Origin: Calonectria ilicicola
Taxonomy: Eukaryota; Ascomycota; Sordariomycetes; Hypocreales; Nectriaceae
Assembly: GCA_020809705.1 (NCBI GenBank)
Contig: CP085831.1
Coordinates: forward strand, 2,108,001 to 2,172,000
Direction of reading: 5' to 3'
Length of the DNA: 64,000 nt
Translations under genes and position numbers: made by a program
Part shown: positions 1 to 13,132 of the stretch, piece by piece
Layout of the letters: each line of letters starts with the position of its first letter
How positions within the stretch are numbered: position 1 is the first letter of the stretch
Notes under the pieces: model-generated
What the model saw: only the letters and a program-made list of their open reading frames with translations
The model's database searches: none
What the model was told of the DNA's origin: nothing

Positions 1-1764
1 CCGCACCTGATGGCCCGCCAATTCGTCGCACAGAAGAGGTTAAGCTATCGCAAGTTCTTACAAGCCCGTCTGGAAAAACCATCTTAGATTTTGGACAAAA
101 CCTGGCTGGTTGGTTACAAGTCAAGGTGAAAGGACCTGCTAATACCACAATCACCATGAAGCATGTGGAAGGTGAGTGAATTTTCAATCTTCACAAAATG
201 AGCCTCCATTCATCGCTAATGCCATCTAGTTCTTGAGGATGGCGAAATTGCCACTCGCCCGCTGCGTGGGGCAGCTCAGACCGATACCCTCATTTTAGCC
301 GGTACCGAAGAGACCCTGGTGTGGGAACCCAAGTTTACTTATCACGGCTTCCGCTATGTGCAGGTAGATGGTTGGCCGACAAATTCAATCGCTCTTGATG
401 GGAATGCAGTCAAAGCCATCGTTGTTCACTCAGACATGCAGGAAACTGGATATTTCGGGTGTTCTGACTCGCTCTTGAGCAAGCTGCATCAAAATATTCG
501 ATGGAGCATGAAGGCAAACTTTATGAGTATACCGACCGACTGTCCTCAACGTGACGAGAGAATGGGCTGGACAGGTGATGCACACGCCTTTGCTCCCACT
601 GCCAATTTTCTCTACGATACCAGCGGCTTTTGGAAAAGCTGGCTCAAGGATGTGAACAAGGAACAATACGACAATAGCTATCGCGCAGGCGCCCCACCAT
701 CAGTCATTCCGAAGGTATCGACGTTTGGTGTTCGCCCTACAGCAATCTGGGGAGATGTGGTCATTGCGAATCCATGGGTCAACTATCTATTCTTCGCCGA
801 TCGTGATGTGCTGGAGCAGCAGTTCACTGGTGCCAAGCTCTGGCTGGATCAGGGAATTCCACGAAACTCTGACGGCTTATGGGAGCGCAATTTATATCAA
901 TACGGAGACTGGTTAGACCCCCTTGCGCCGGCTGAGTCACCAGGTTCCGCCACTACTGCCAAGGATTATGTTGCGGATGCCTACCTCGTCTACGTCACGG
1001 GTCTTATCGCTCAAATTGCTGAGGCGATAGGGAACGAGGAAGCTGCTGCTAATTATACTAATGCGGCTGCTACGCTGAAAGATAAATTCCTTTCTGCATG
1101 GGCCTATGAGAATGGTACTGTTGCATATGAGACCCAAACGGGGCTTGTCCTCCCTCTATGGTTTGATCTCTTTAGCAGCGATAACCACACCGAAGCTGCG
1201 GCAGGGCGTCTTCAAAACATCATCAAAGCAAATAATTATCTTGTAGGCACTGGCTTTGCTGGAACTCACCTCCTTGGCCCAACGCTATCAAAGTACAACC
1301 TGACAAGCGTCTTTTATGAAATGATTGCGCAGACTACTGTCCCTTCTTGGCTATATCAAGTGGTCATGAACGGTACAACGACATGGGAGCGATGGGACTC
1401 GTTGTTAGCCGACGGATCTGTTAACCCAGGTACGATGACGAGCTTCAATCATTATGCCTTTGGATCAGTAGGCAATTGGATGCATCGTACAATCGGCGGG
1501 CTAGCACCAAAGGACCCTGGTTGGAAGACGGTAGAGGTGAGGCCTGAGCCTGGTGGAGGTCTGACTGAGGGTTGGGCGACCTTTAATGGTCCTTACGGGT
1601 ATGTCAGCTCATCATGGAAGATTACTAGTAGTGGAACATTCCGTCTGGCTGTGAAAGTGCCCCCGAATTCGGAAGCTGAGATTGTGCTGCCTGGAAGTGA
1701 AAGGAGGCAAATCAAAGTGGGGAGTGGGACACACACTTATTCGGTAAGAGGAGATGAACTATGA
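1..1764 (+). CDS. Alpha-L-rhamnosidase (GH78), 3' part
   Basis: This gene enters from the left edge, so its N-terminus is missing. Exons are 1-171 (codons in frame from base 3) and 230-1764, with one intron at 172-229 (GTGAGT..CTAG). The protein should remove terminal alpha-L-rhamnose from plant glycosides or pectic side chains. Visible family marks are DGPPIRRTEEV and FGQNLAGW before the intron, then the catalytic-domain block CPQRDERMGWTGDA, the WERWDS segment that holds a conserved acidic residue, and SFNHYAFGSVGNWM. The end is a beta-sandwich-like tail (WKTVEVRPEPGGGL). About 568 residues are present, so a signal peptide and the N-terminal beta domains would lie upstream. The catalytic core looks intact. 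The family call is firm; substrate and secretion are inferred. Confidence 0.93.
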
Positions 1765-3806
1765 GTGTTACTCCGTAGCTCGCAATAAACTACACCACGT
1801 CCGACATCGCTCTGATACAAGCCGCGATCTCTTAAATATGAATTTATGCCAAGTGAACTCTACATTCACTACCTACCAGCCGTGTATCGCAACAATGGTC
1901 CGCAAATCGAGAGAGAAGTCGCAATAGAGCCATACCCATTGGGGGGAGGGGGTTGTATGAGTTGGTTTAATTATAGCGACAATGATACGTATAGGATGGA
2001 TGAGAAATGACGTTTTGATTGACTTGACTTTCCACAGTTGTTGAGAATTGCATCTTGTGTGTTGGAAATTGGGTGGTCAGATGACTCATGACCATGAAAA
2101 TCTATCTTACTCTTGTCGCAAGTGGGTTTGCACCATGATACGCTGCACAATTGTGCCCCATAATTAGGTGCAGCATCCAAGGCTTCCGCGACCAACGACG
2201 GCCACAAATGTGTCGAGCGACACCGGCCCAAGTGGAAATATTCCACCGTTGTGTTGGGAGAAAAAAGTGCAACTGACGTCAACTTGGCAATGATTTGCCC
2301 CAGCCATGAAATGAACAGCAACCATCCCAATGCTACCTGAGTTGAAAGGTACCGTCCTCCTGAGGCACTTTCAGCATGCCACACAACACAATTGTGTTCA
2401 AGCTGCAAGATGACGCTTATGGTTTTTTTTTTTTTTTCATTTCCGCCATGCGCTAACGCTAGGGTGATCGAATGCAGTCAAAGCCCAAAGAGACGTCAGC
2501 AATGAAAACACAATTTTGGAGCGCAAGGCATTTCACGAGGCCGAATGACGCAGCGCATCACGCCTTGCCATGGATAAACCAAAAAATAACTGGCGCACAT
2601 CGGTTCAAGCTGTGACGCGCTCAACCGAAATGCTGACAGGCGTAACCAACTTGGATTCAGCTGTGTGAAAAAGCGCCCGCGAGGATGCATCCCACAAGGT
2701 TGGCGCCGCTGCGCCTCACTGAGACTCCCCTGTCGCATAAACTGCCTTGCAGATCATACTGTCACCCCAAATACCTCCACAAATGCATAAATCCTTTTTT
2801 TCACTTCACATTTGTGGATGCATGAATTTTGCATGGTGCGTCACTGCGCCACATGGGACAACCAATTGTCATATATAGAGCCGGTGATCTTTCTTCTGTT
2901 TTTGTTCTCTTTACCCATCGCATTATCCCTTTGACGGTGGTAAGCCTCCACCCTAGGCTTGTCATAGTTAAATGGATAAGCAAATAGGTATCGTGGCGGC
3001 GAGGCCTACCTCTGAAAGGGGATATCCAACCAAAAACATACCTTTCAGGAACTAGATGTTTTCACGTCGGTTATATGTTGATGTCAAGTCATGAAACCGG
3101 TGTACTCCCCTCTAAATAATACGTCTACCTTTTCCCTCTAACTCTCCACCTTAACATTCTAGCCATACTAAACTCAAAGTCATAGTTCATCTTGGCTAGG
3201 ATCTCATCAGCAGGCTCACCAAGCGCTGCACCCAGGAGCCGAGTCAATATCAACCAGCTTTTTTAGCCTTTTTAGGGCTCTAAGCGCTGGGATGCCTATT
3301 TCAGGGAATGCCCACACTATCTTACAAACTACATATCAGTACTGGCACCAACCTATCATATGGAACTGCTCTGGTCGCTAGCACCAACTCCTGGGTCCCC
3401 AACAGCCGCACACAGCCAGAAGCAGCAGCCTGTAAACTGCCGGGCTTGTCTATTTGTTTCGAAAATACTGTACAATGGGCCTCCTTATGATATATTGCTC
3501 TAGGTGTAAAATCATCGCTCTCGATGTCGCCTGAGATAGTTTGACCTTTCCTTTTGTTTCTTTTTTTTTCCTCTTTTTTTTCTCCTTTTTTTTCTCTTTC
3601 TTCTTCTATTCTTTTCATTTTTTTTTAGGTTGGAGTTCGTCAATACAATCGGTAAAATTGACCAGTTGTGGACAGATTGAGGGAACATGATCATGTTGCC
3701 AAGGTAAATTCAAATATGTTTGCCAATCACAAAATAAATATATAAATAAATACACAATACCCAAGCTTAAGGGGCGCAGAAAGTCGACAATTTCGGCAGC
3801 CGAGTT
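1765..3806. other. Intergenic, no gene seen
   Basis: No convincing coding region is seen on either strand. The stretch holds a run of 15 T near 2423-2437 and an almost pure pyrimidine tract on the + strand at about 3541-3630. The ORFs of 60-145 codons here have no recognisable motifs and no supporting splice signals. Confidence 0.6.
3541..3630 (+). repeat. Low-complexity pyrimidine tract
   Basis: This is a run of T and C with very few purines, read as K/E/R-rich nonsense peptides on the minus strand. It is simple sequence between genes, about 180 bp beyond the 3' end of the minus-strand zinc-finger gene. Confidence 0.7.
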
Positions 3807-4313
3807 TTAAACATAAATGGAAACAGGGTCCTCTTTGCTAACATGCTCCCGCCAAATATATAGCCATTGTAGTTCCACAAGTCCAAGGTTGCCGGGGACA
3901 TGGTCACGGAACTTGGCTCTCAGCTGAGCTTCTGGGACGTTGATGGTTTTCAGAAGCTTCGCAAACTCGCTCTTGTAAAATCTGTTGCGGGGGAGAAGAG
4001 TCGTGCAATGTTGAGTGTGCTCGTCACGCTTGGTGGCATTTTTGAAGCGGGACCAGCACAGGGAGCAGTACGAGTTCTCATCCAAAACGTGGAAGCGTTT
4101 CCCATGCTTAATCAAATCAGAGAGGCTTTTAAAGTTGTGCCCACCGCATTCAGGGTACTGCTCGGGGTCTAGTCGGTAGAGATGACAAGGGAGGCTGCCG
4201 CCCTCGCCAGTGCCATCAACTCTTCGTGCGCCCCTACTCTGCGACATGGTTTCCCGGCTAGGTATTCTAGATTGCTCCTTGGTGCAACGCAACTGTTTCG
4301 GTTCTTCAAGCAC
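3807..4313 (-). CDS. C2H2-like zinc-finger protein, short form
   Basis: A single-exon ORF of 168 residues; a second Met at residue 23 (position 4247) could be the real start. It contains the pattern seen in many fungal proteins of unknown function: a Cys-containing CHLYRLDPEQYPEC segment, then KSLSDLIKHGKRFH, then CSLCWSRF followed by DEHTQHC. The spacing suits one or two C2H2/C2HC fingers. The segment ending in LVELQWLYIWREH matches the usual downstream part of this family, but the ORF stops at SIYV, where relatives as I recall them continue. It is therefore either a short family member or a C-terminally truncated copy. Nucleic-acid binding is possible but unproven. Confidence 0.6.
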   Translation of the reverse strand: MLEEPKQLRCTKEQSRIPSRETMSQSRGARRVDGTGEGGSLPCHLYRLDPEQYPECGGHNFKSLSDLIKHGKRFHVLDENSYCSLCWSRFKNATKRDEHTQHCTTLLPRNRFYKSEFAKLLKTINVPEAQLRAKFRDHVPGNLGLVELQWLYIWREHVSKEDPVSIYV

Positions 4314-6375
4314 CTGGAATGCCCTTCACAAATGTTTTGGAGCAGAAGGCATAGCGTGCTTGAAAACTATCGGGAACATATAAGATACTTGAATGATACT
4401 TGATGGGTCTAGTGGATTTGTTGACACATTTCAATCTCAACTTTGTCTGCCTTACCACAATGGTGCCAGAACTAGATAAATTGTCATTTTTGTGTAGAAT
4501 TGTTGCTTACACTGCCCTCTTCTGATGCCGACCAGTCTGCCCGTGCAGTGCAAACACACAGGTGTGGAGATTGCTCTTTTCAAGCGCAAAAGAAGCCGAA
4601 CACAGTTGATGTGCCCCCCTGCCCCGGGTCCCAAAAAAAATTACATTTGTGGCAGTTGGATGCCCAAGCCTGGCCTGTATGGTAACTGGCGCTGAGTCGC
4701 AGGGAGTTGCAGTGGGGCCATGAAAATGCAGCACCCCAACATTAACGCCCCAGGAGCACCGCCCTCTACTGCAATATTTTTTCCACAAATGCGTACTTCA
4801 AGATACAGCGCATTTTTCCCGCGGCTCGTTTTGGACTAAACGCGATCTACCGATCCACAAGTTGGTAAGGGACGTTGGAGCTGTTGTCGTGATACAGATA
4901 ATGGAATGTGCGTGAGGCGCATGCCAGAGGCCGCCTGACCACTTGAGCCTCGAAATCATTTTGTTGAGGTGTGATATTCTGCCCTCGGACGTGAGTAGAT
5001 GAACCTATTGCGAGGTCTCGGTGCGGCTATGCCAAAGCCCAAATGCTCCTATCAGGCCTTCCCATTTGCAACAAATGGTGGTGGCGTGGGGAGCCGCGTC
5101 GCCAGAGGTTTTTACACTTCGCCGCATTCTGATATCTTTCCAATCGGGGCGCATTAAGCCTCATGCTTTGAGCCTCCAGGAGGCTTGCCTCCCAAGGTCG
5201 CTTCTTCCCTACTCGTCGTACAGGTGCCATACGTTTTAACCCTAGATCTACAGAGGATGGACCTGAGAATGCAACGTTACAAGATTTTATCAATTCATCC
5301 CGACAAAGTGTTTCTCATCGTCGCGCCCGGTCGGCGACCCTCCATTCACCCACTGAGTTTATGACATATTTGTGGAAAGTCGATGTGCCAGCTAATCATC
5401 GTTTTTCCACGTCTACGACTTCAAAATCAGTGTCATCTTTTTTCAAATCATATCACTGCAACTTTCATAGTAGGGTACTGTCCGATGTCATTGCCACGAC
5501 AGATGACGTCGGATTTGCACAATGACTACAGCAACCCAAGCCGCGTTTTCATGCCAGAACTGACATTAGGCGGAGCCCCGCAAGTACACAATCGGGCTGC
5601 AGCACCTAGGGAAGCCCCCGCACAACACCACCTTGCTATTATCACCACCATAAAAGAAAAAAGAAAAGCCGAATAATTAGATATATGGTGGTTTCGTACT
5701 TTTCCACCACAGCTCTCTGGGTGGATGCGATGTTGCCGCTGGTTTGCACCAAAACAGCTCCTCTGATCGAAAAATCAGCTGAACTTTTCTACTGATGTGC
5801 AGATATCGGTCGCGCATGTCAAATTTTCGTCTCATTCGCAAGCTTAACAAGTTTTCAAGAAGGGAAAAATGAAAGAGAGACGAAAACAGGTGAAAGCCAC
5901 TCTCTGCTCGCGCGAAGCCGTCAGCATCTCAAATAACGAACCTTGTAAGAAGATATTCTGATTTTTTCACAGAATTAACTGTGTCACAGAGCCTAGTTGA
6001 TTCTATAGTTTTTGCTATACTGTACTTGCTGAAATTGCGCATGCTCATTCTGCTTTCGCTCAGCAACTTTTAAATCTCTGGAACCCCCCATCCACATAAT
6101 AGCAAAAGCCGGACCTCTCGTACAGATAAAAGGATATTTCAAAGCACGTTTCATCGTCCGTTTTAATCCTATTGAGTTTATTTATTTCACATCTTCGGCT
6201 TTTACATATCCGATTCGATTCGTATAAAGTAACCAAACCCTCGAAAACTTAAGTTCTCATTCCGCTTTCATGGACTAGGGTTTGTCTATTGAATGTACTA
6301 CCTTGCTGACAGACTTGATCTCATTTAGATGGCTTCAGGACTGCACGGTCTTTTATTCTACTATTGGTTTCCCCT
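4314..6375. other. Intergenic, no gene seen
   Basis: About 2 kb with only short ORFs (under 100 codons) that overlap on both strands and show no family motifs or plausible splicing. I see nothing specific in it. Confidence 0.6.
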
Positions 6376-7317
6376 TTATTCGTGATCAATAAGGGTCTGC
6401 CCTTGCCGTACCTGAGGCTGGACTGGACTGGTTTCTTCAGGCGCACCCCAGTGAAAGCTAAACTCAACAGCAAAATGGCCGCGACCAATGCCAGAACGGA
6501 AAATCTTCGGCCATCCCATAGATTCCCAAATGACCGATCTATAGCGGTAGATGTTTATGAGAACGGCAATAAATAAGCCTGTCATGACGACGCTATTGGG
6601 TGATGTGTGTGAGGAACGCGGCCAAAAGTACACTAGTCACAGGAGCACTTACCCGTGAATCGCCGCAACAAGAACAAGAACTTGAGTGATAATTTCAATC
6701 TTGGGAGCCCATTCGCGACATTTTCGCATAGTCTCGGGGTCCATCAATGGACTATTGGGGTCGGGATAGGGATCCTCAGGATAACCTGGCCACTTGAGGC
6801 TTGGTTTGCAATAGGAGGGCGGCGAGTCGCCTCGATCTTTGGCCAAGGCTCCCACATAATAGAGTAAGGTTATTGTCAGAGCTGTGGTTAGAAGAAAGTT
6901 GATAAATGTTGTCAAGGGTTTGCGGGAACGCGCCAGGTGAATAAGGTTGGCAATGCTGGCGACGATCGATATGGAGGACTGACATCTGATGTTAACTATG
7001 CCACAAATACAGCTCGGAATTACGCAACTCACGGCCCAAAATATGGCTAAACGGAATGCCCTCATGTCCCAGTCGTCAAACTCAAATCTTGATCGTCCAT
7101 ACGCGTCAAAGATTGTTTGGGTAATGTTGAGCCCCAAACTAGCCAAGGCAAGGCCAAGAGAACCAGAGAAGCCAACAGTGAAAACGACATGGCTCACTGG
7201 GACCGGATCCTTCGGCGGGGTGTCGTCTTCAAAAAGCTCATCGTGTCCATTTGTGACAGCATTCAGCAGAGGAGCCGCTTCCTCTTCGAGGTGGGACTCG
7301 AGATCCCGGGCAGGCAT
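6376..7317 (-). CDS. Small multi-pass membrane protein, unknown function
   Basis: Two exons, 7317-6653 and 6592-6376, join to 293 residues. The intron at 6593-6652 has GTAAGT at its 5' end and AATAG at its 3' end, and the frame is kept exactly (221 codons plus 2 nt, then 1 nt). The N-terminal 40 residues are acidic and hydrophilic (ESHLEEEAAPLL). Hydrophobic stretches follow near residues 45-65, 88-110, 115-150 and 210-235, so about five membrane helices are likely. A Pro/Asp-rich loop (GYPEDPYPDPNSP) lies between the third and last groups. I do not recognise the family. It stands alone with long empty flanks. Confidence 0.65.
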
Positions 7318-9743
7318 TGTTTGTTTCTAGTGATTCTCTTTTGATGGTCAAATTGTTGGTATGGGGTGAAACACGCTAGGTATGAGCCAGTTGGCGTGGT
7401 ATTTAAATGAGCTCAGTGAAAATGGCAATGGTTAAATAGCTTGTAAGAAGGTGGTGATGTTGGCAGAAAGAGGACGTGAATGTATTTGCACTGCCTGATA
7501 CCAGCCCCTCACGACGCGGCATTGACGGAACGAAGGACGAGGTCCACTGTTTTGGGATGCTTACCGTGGAGATTACGTGGCCCCGAGGCCAATGAAATGC
7601 TGTATTGACAAGTGCTCCGCCCTGCGGATAACGCTATACCAAAACAGTGCACCTTGGCGATGACACTTCAGGCCCTAGCACGTCCCCTCATTCGGAAATA
7701 GCCGATATGATTGGCGCTTCAGCCTCCATCGATCCCGAAATTGAATATTCGCGTTGTCTAGGGTAATGTTGTTGTAATTCTCTGCATTATTCCCATCAAT
7801 TGATGACGCTTAATGCATGATTGTCCAAAGATCACGTGGGATGTTCTTCTTTAGGCGATGCTCTTAGCATGGGATCATTAGCTAGCTCAGACGGCTTTCA
7901 GCTCAATCGCTACATCGTAATGATGACGTCAAATGTGTCACTAAGCAGAGCGTCAACCTAAGTAAAGGCTAGGGTTGGAAATATTCTTGTCAATTTTTTC
8001 TCAAAAACTATTTTCATATTTACTTCTATATCATCTCAATCCTTGTTTTATGTTTAGGGGCATTCATTTAGTTAAGAGCAGTCAGCATCTCTACCATTCT
8101 GTTTCAGCCTCTAGGGACATCTCGGCCACGTACGGTACGGCTATAGATAGCTCTCAGAAAATACACGACTGCGTCAAGAACTTTTCCACCCGAATTGGTG
8201 TCTATTTTTGGAAACATGATCCTGTAAAAGCTTACTTAAACATCGGCTTAATTTTTTTTTTAAATCATAAAACGTATTTGGAGTTTTTACCACTGGCACT
8301 TCCATTAATATATTGACTGGGGTGGGCCATTCATCGTCAATGAAGCTACATGGCTGTCACACGCATGCTTGCCTCAAGTTGGTTCATATCGGGGAATCGG
8401 GCAAAGTTGTCCCTCTGCTGGGCGCCGCGACGCTAACTGCTGGGAGTGATTGATGGACGGATGAGATACTCCCGAGAGGTTGCTGGAGACGGAATACAAG
8501 ATGTGGTCAGGCTAATAAACAGTCAACAGAGCAACCTCTCACCGTCAATTAAAGAAAACTAAAAATAAATAAATGATAGTAAACATAACGCTTTAAAAAT
8601 CCAACGATGAACTTCACCATTCTTAGAATATGAGGGGAAAAGAATAGTTGATTTAGTGAGATCACCGTAGTGGTTTTAACCACTGAATTTTAGCGGGCCC
8701 CACCTAAAGTCGCTAGCTGGCTTTCCAAGCCCAACTGAGTATCTTTTTCGTCTACAGCCGGGTAGCTCGATTTCTACGCTTTGCACGTGGTGCTGGATTT
8801 GAGGTCGGAGAGATAGAACTGATTGACAATGGGCAAAGCTTGAGGTTGAAAAGGACGAGGGCGAGGACACGGATATTTGCGAGAGTGAAACATCATCTCC
8901 AGTAACCCGTAACCACTCTCAGATACCGCAATATATAACCGCGGCGCTCCAACGGAGTCGGTGACTGGAAGAGCCGATTCTTATGTAGAAAGAGAGGGAA
9001 TCCTACCAGAACTGTGATGAAGCTATTTCACATGATACTCGGCACGTATCGCAAAATTTTAATGATGTTAGTCGGCGAGAAGAGTGTGGGGAAGGCAGTG
9101 TGAAAGATTGCTGAATGACTAGGAATGATCACTGCGGGGAACAAACCGCTAACAACCAATATAAGGTCGCTGACGAAGCGGCGATCGTGCTCACCTCAAG
9201 CCCCCGTTACCCCGTATTTCCGCGGATTGATATTGTAGCTAAACCTATCTCAGTTTCATTTAGCCGCTATGATCCTCTCGATGAACTGGGGGCTGGCTTG
9301 CGAGTTTTTGGCCCCTGGCCGGACGGTGGACATGACGACAAGACGGATCAATCCCGAAGGCGGAGTAAGGGTCATCCCGACCCCGGTTTTCTGTGTCGCC
9401 CAGTTCGCAGATTTCAAACGCAAGGATGTGAATTAATCCATGTCGGTCCACTTTATTGTCCCCTCAATTCCAGACACTAGTTTTCGTACACTGCCGAGGC
9501 TTGTTATATTTGTGGTAGCACAGAGAAAGAAAGTGGTCCGACTGATCGGAGCCGGAGTCGATCTTGATCCGACGTTAGCAAGTCAAATGTATGGAAGAGG
9601 CTGGGATATATATACAACGGACCTATTCGTGAGAAAGGCGACCCAGTTGTAGGATCAAAAGGCAGCAACAGGAGCGTTGCTTACGAGTCATCAGTATTTC
9701 TCCATTATCTACGTCAAAGTCCTCTGTAGCTGGGCTATACGTC
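7318..9743. other. Intergenic, no gene seen
   Basis: About 2.4 kb without a supportable gene. An ORF at 7975-8316 is AT-rich and motif-free. A TATA-like run at about 9605-9613 precedes the hydrolase remnant that starts at 9744. Confidence 0.55.
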
Positions 9744-10402
9744 ATGACTACCTCAATTGAAGGCACCGATATTGTATTCGGCGACCCTAGACAGCCTAAA
9801 GCACTGCCCCTTAGCCATCCCAAAGCTAGATGGGGCGAATTCGGGACGACGACTAAGGTGCTGCCCAAAGGCTACATTTCCAGGAAAGGGTGTCGTCCTC
9901 TTCCCTGCGATATCCTTTTCGAGCGCGATGTGCCCGTAAAGGTAGGCTCTAGAGCCTTCGTTTCTTTTTAAACACGTATATTAATCATGTCTAGTTGAGA
10001 GATGGAGTGAGCATATTTATCGACGTCTATAGGCCGACCGATGAAACAGTGACCAGACCTGCACTGATTGCTTGGTCTCCATACGGAAAACAGGGCGGTA
10101 GGGGTAATCAAGTTCTAGACGATTTTCCCTTTCGCATGGGCGTCCCACTACGTATGCTCTCTGAGCTGCAGAAGTGGGAAGGCCCTGATCCTGCCGAATG
10201 GGTCCACCATGGCTACGCTGTAGTCAACACTGATCCAAGAGGGGTAGGCAAGAGCGAAGGCAACATATATCAATTTGGCTCTCAAGAGGGGAGGGACGGT
10301 GCAGATGTAGTTGATTGGGTCGGACAACAATCATGGTGTAACGTCACAAAACCACCATTCCATTTTAGGCCAACACTCCACATCCAACTTACCCATACCT
10401 AA
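9744..10402 (+). pseudogene. CocE/NonD-type hydrolase, truncated 5' remnant
   Basis: Exons 9744-9941 and 9995-10402, with a 53-bp intron (GTAGGC..CTAG), give 201 residues. The sequence follows the N-terminal part of the CocE / X-Pro dipeptidyl-peptidase-like alpha/beta hydrolases: PLPCDILFERDVPVK, then RDGVSIFIDVYRP, AWSPYGKQGG, DDFPFRMGVP, KWEGPDPAEWVHHGYAVVNTDPRGVGKSEG and QEGRDGADVVDWVGQQSWCN. Homology stops just after WCN. The next block in the family carries the catalytic Ser (GxSxx) and is absent, as are the catalytic Asp and His. The frame then runs about 20 unrelated residues to a stop, and the minus-strand UNC-93-type gene ends at 10532. It should be inactive as an esterase or peptidase. 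A tail-end deletion or rearrangement is the simplest reading. Confidence 0.8.
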
Positions 10403-10531
10403 CCTATACCAGAATTTTGGTACCAGCTCAGAGCTTGCCTTGCAAATTTCCAGCATTATAAATGTTCCCAGTGAGATGAGTCGCAAGGAAAGGTACGTTA
10501 AGTTATAAAAGAAATTGATATGACTCCTCAG

Positions 10532-12229
10532 CTATGGGATGATTTTAATTGCATCTTTTGCTTTTTCAGCTCCAAAATGGGGAGGGCGGACCTCTTCTGC
10601 CAGAGTAGGTTGCGTAGAGGTGTTTTCAGCTTCCCCTTGATCATTCTCGTGAACCATAAATAAAACTACGGGCAAAGCAACTAATAAACTGCCCACAAGC
10701 AGAACCCAGCTACTCAAAAGTAGATCCATATAGGGCTGCTCTAGCTCGTCCAGATGGTACGTCACAGCCGCACCTGCAGACTGTAAACTTTTATACAGAC
10801 CGGCAAGATAAGCAAGACGGTTGCCAGAGTTAGTTAAAGCACCAAGGAGCCAATAAACATATCTATAGTGTGCATGCCAGTCAGTATTTTCTCATAAAGA
10901 ATTGGAAAGGTCCCTAAAACCAACTCACGTTTGCCAAGCGCCCCCAAAAAACCCATAAAACCAGTACAGCACAAACGGAGCTGCGAACGATTTGTCATTC
11001 CAATCAATTAGAGATGTTTCATGGTCTCTGATTGACTCGCGGGTATAGCCTTTCTGAAATACATACCCACAGCCCCAAGTAATCATGGTGATGATGAAGA
11101 GTGCGACAAGTCCGCATATAGAGCGAGTACGGCGCTTCAAACGAGTTGTATCCAGAAAAGAACCGAAAATGAATGCAGAAATGATTTGTGCCAGCCAATA
11201 CATGAGATTATTGAGCGAACGCGTGCGGATATTGAAGCGAGCGAGATTGACATCCTATTCAGGAATGAGAATGAAATTGTCATGATAGAACTCGGTATAC
11301 TTACGTTGAACTGATAGAGATAAAACCAATTTGAAGAAAAGAACATGGGGAAAAGGAGAAGAAGAGATGGTTGAGATTTTAAAAACTTAATAGCTCCCAC
11401 AATTTCCGCACTCCAAGAAGGCTGTCTGGAAAAAGTAATCTTGGAACCATCTGGACGGACAACATTGTCTGCTCTACAGACAGAAAGAGCCATGAGACAA
11501 CCTAGTAGAGTCAAAGCTAGGAAGCCGATGTATGTGCCATCGCCAACGGAGGCCTCTGTGGTTGAAACATTCTGAATTACGGGGACTAATGCACTGATGA
11601 CGGCTCCGGCATTGAAGATTGCCCAAAATATCGCAATGTAACGGCCTTTTTGATGGTCACCAGCATAGGCCATCATAATTGTACCTTGAGCAGTCCACAA
11701 TAACCCAGCAGAGACACCAAGGACTATGCCAGCCGCAATAACAAAGGCCTCATTCTTGTTGTGGTTGTAGGAAAGAAATGAGCCTACATAAAGAGGATAC
11801 CTATTTATTTTTAGTGTTAGAACTGGAACTGATTGGACCATGCCATGTTAACAAACCCTAGCGCTCCGAAGAAAAGGGTTTTTTGAACCCCGAAAATGTT
11901 GCAAATAGACCCCGCAAAGAATGCTACGATTGCGAAAACTGAGAAAAGAGCAACTGTAGCTTTGTTTGCAACATCTGCATTCATTTGGCCACCGCCCCCA
12001 AGACCAGAGAGAGTATTGAACATACCGGCGGAACTTTATCCTATGTTATCAAAGGCTCGGTAGATTACAAATGGCAATTTGCAACTTACAGGAAGCATGT
12101 GATCGAGAGGAGGATTATCTGGGAACTTGGCGATGCATAATAAGGCATAACATATGTTCCAATATGTATGCGGCGGTACATCCATCCGGTCGGCATCGCA
12201 GCCACAGAAGTAGCCTTGATGTCAGCCAT
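10532..12229 (-). CDS. UNC-93-type major facilitator transporter
   Basis: Five exons on the minus strand: 12229-12090, 12033-11857, 11800-11305, 11254-10929 and 10862-10532. They join without frame loss to 489 residues; introns are 50-66 bp. The first intron ends in AAAG, the only acceptor that keeps frame into GMFNTLSGLGGGGQ (from residue 50), the hallmark of fungal UNC-93-like proteins. Other matches are LLWTAQGTIMMAY with KGRYIAIFWAIFN, then YQFNDVNLARFNIRTRSLNNLMYWLAQ and the C-terminal NRLAYLAGLYKSLQSAGAAV. About 11-12 membrane helices are visible. Fungal members are presumed plasma-membrane transporters of unknown substrate. The 3' end lies 130 bp from the truncated hydrolase, which is convergent with it. 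The gene looks complete. Confidence 0.9.
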
Positions 12230-13132
12230 TCTGTCAAACGAAAGAATAATTTGGTAGGCAGAGAGTGTGGGAATTGCCGGATTCTATATTTAATAGCAGG
12301 TGTTGAGAGCAATTGATTTGCTGTGGTTTACCCAATGCACTAGCTGATATCGCACAAGTTTATATAGATATATTTTCTAGCTAAAGAAGTCTGTGACGAA
12401 GCAATCATGCATCAATATCCACGGCCTTACGTTGCAACTCTGTGTTGCGAAATTAGATGTAGACCCAAGAGATTTTAGCCAACGTTGCATCAAATTATTG
12501 CCATTTAAGCGATTTTAGGATGCTGACCTCATAATCAATGCTGCCGTCAATCATTATTTTATAAAGCCCTGTCACGTGAAATGCAACTTTATGACGCTTC
12601 AAGATGCGCAGATCCTATTGATGTCCGGTTTCTTTATCCGGCATGCGATTAATCCAGGACGCGCTAGACCTCTGACTACTAGTTTCCTAGTATTCAATAG
12701 TTTCCTATTTTCATTGGGTTTACTAATTTCAGAGACATAGATCGATCATATGAGCAGTATCAAGAGCTGGGTTTGTTTGAAAGAAATATCAATAAAGCAC
12801 GCTAACTACCTATCATCACGCATCTGAACACCAATATCATGAGGTCTCAAATAGCCATGCTGCCTTTGTTAAATTGCATATGCATATCAGTGGGGCTTAT
12901 TTTGTCTTTATTTTCAGATAATATTGCTGAATTCGCAGGCCAATATTCTCCTGCAGATCATAGCCACCGCACTTTTAGCCTCGGCGTCCGACTCGTGAAT
13001 GGTTGGATCCCACGTGATTTCGGATATCTCGGCGTGAGTCTCGCTCACATCGCCATGAAATCCTTTTTCCGTTGTGGGGACAAGTTTGAGCCGATAAAAT
13101 TCTCGTCCCGTCAGCTTTCTGATTAGGCCGAT
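12230..13132. other. Intergenic; one weak ORF
   Basis: Contains the upstream region of the UNC-93-type gene. The + ORF 12839-13126 has a hydrophobic N-terminus but no recognisable motif or cleavage context, so I do not call it a gene. Confidence 0.5.

Noticed and set aside
7975..8316. 113-codon ORF with hydrophobic N-terminus
   Set aside because: AT-rich low-complexity translation with a long T run inside; no family features.
12839..13126. Possible small secreted protein
   Set aside because: The hydrophobic start is followed by ordinary sequence without Cys pattern, cleavage site or splice support.
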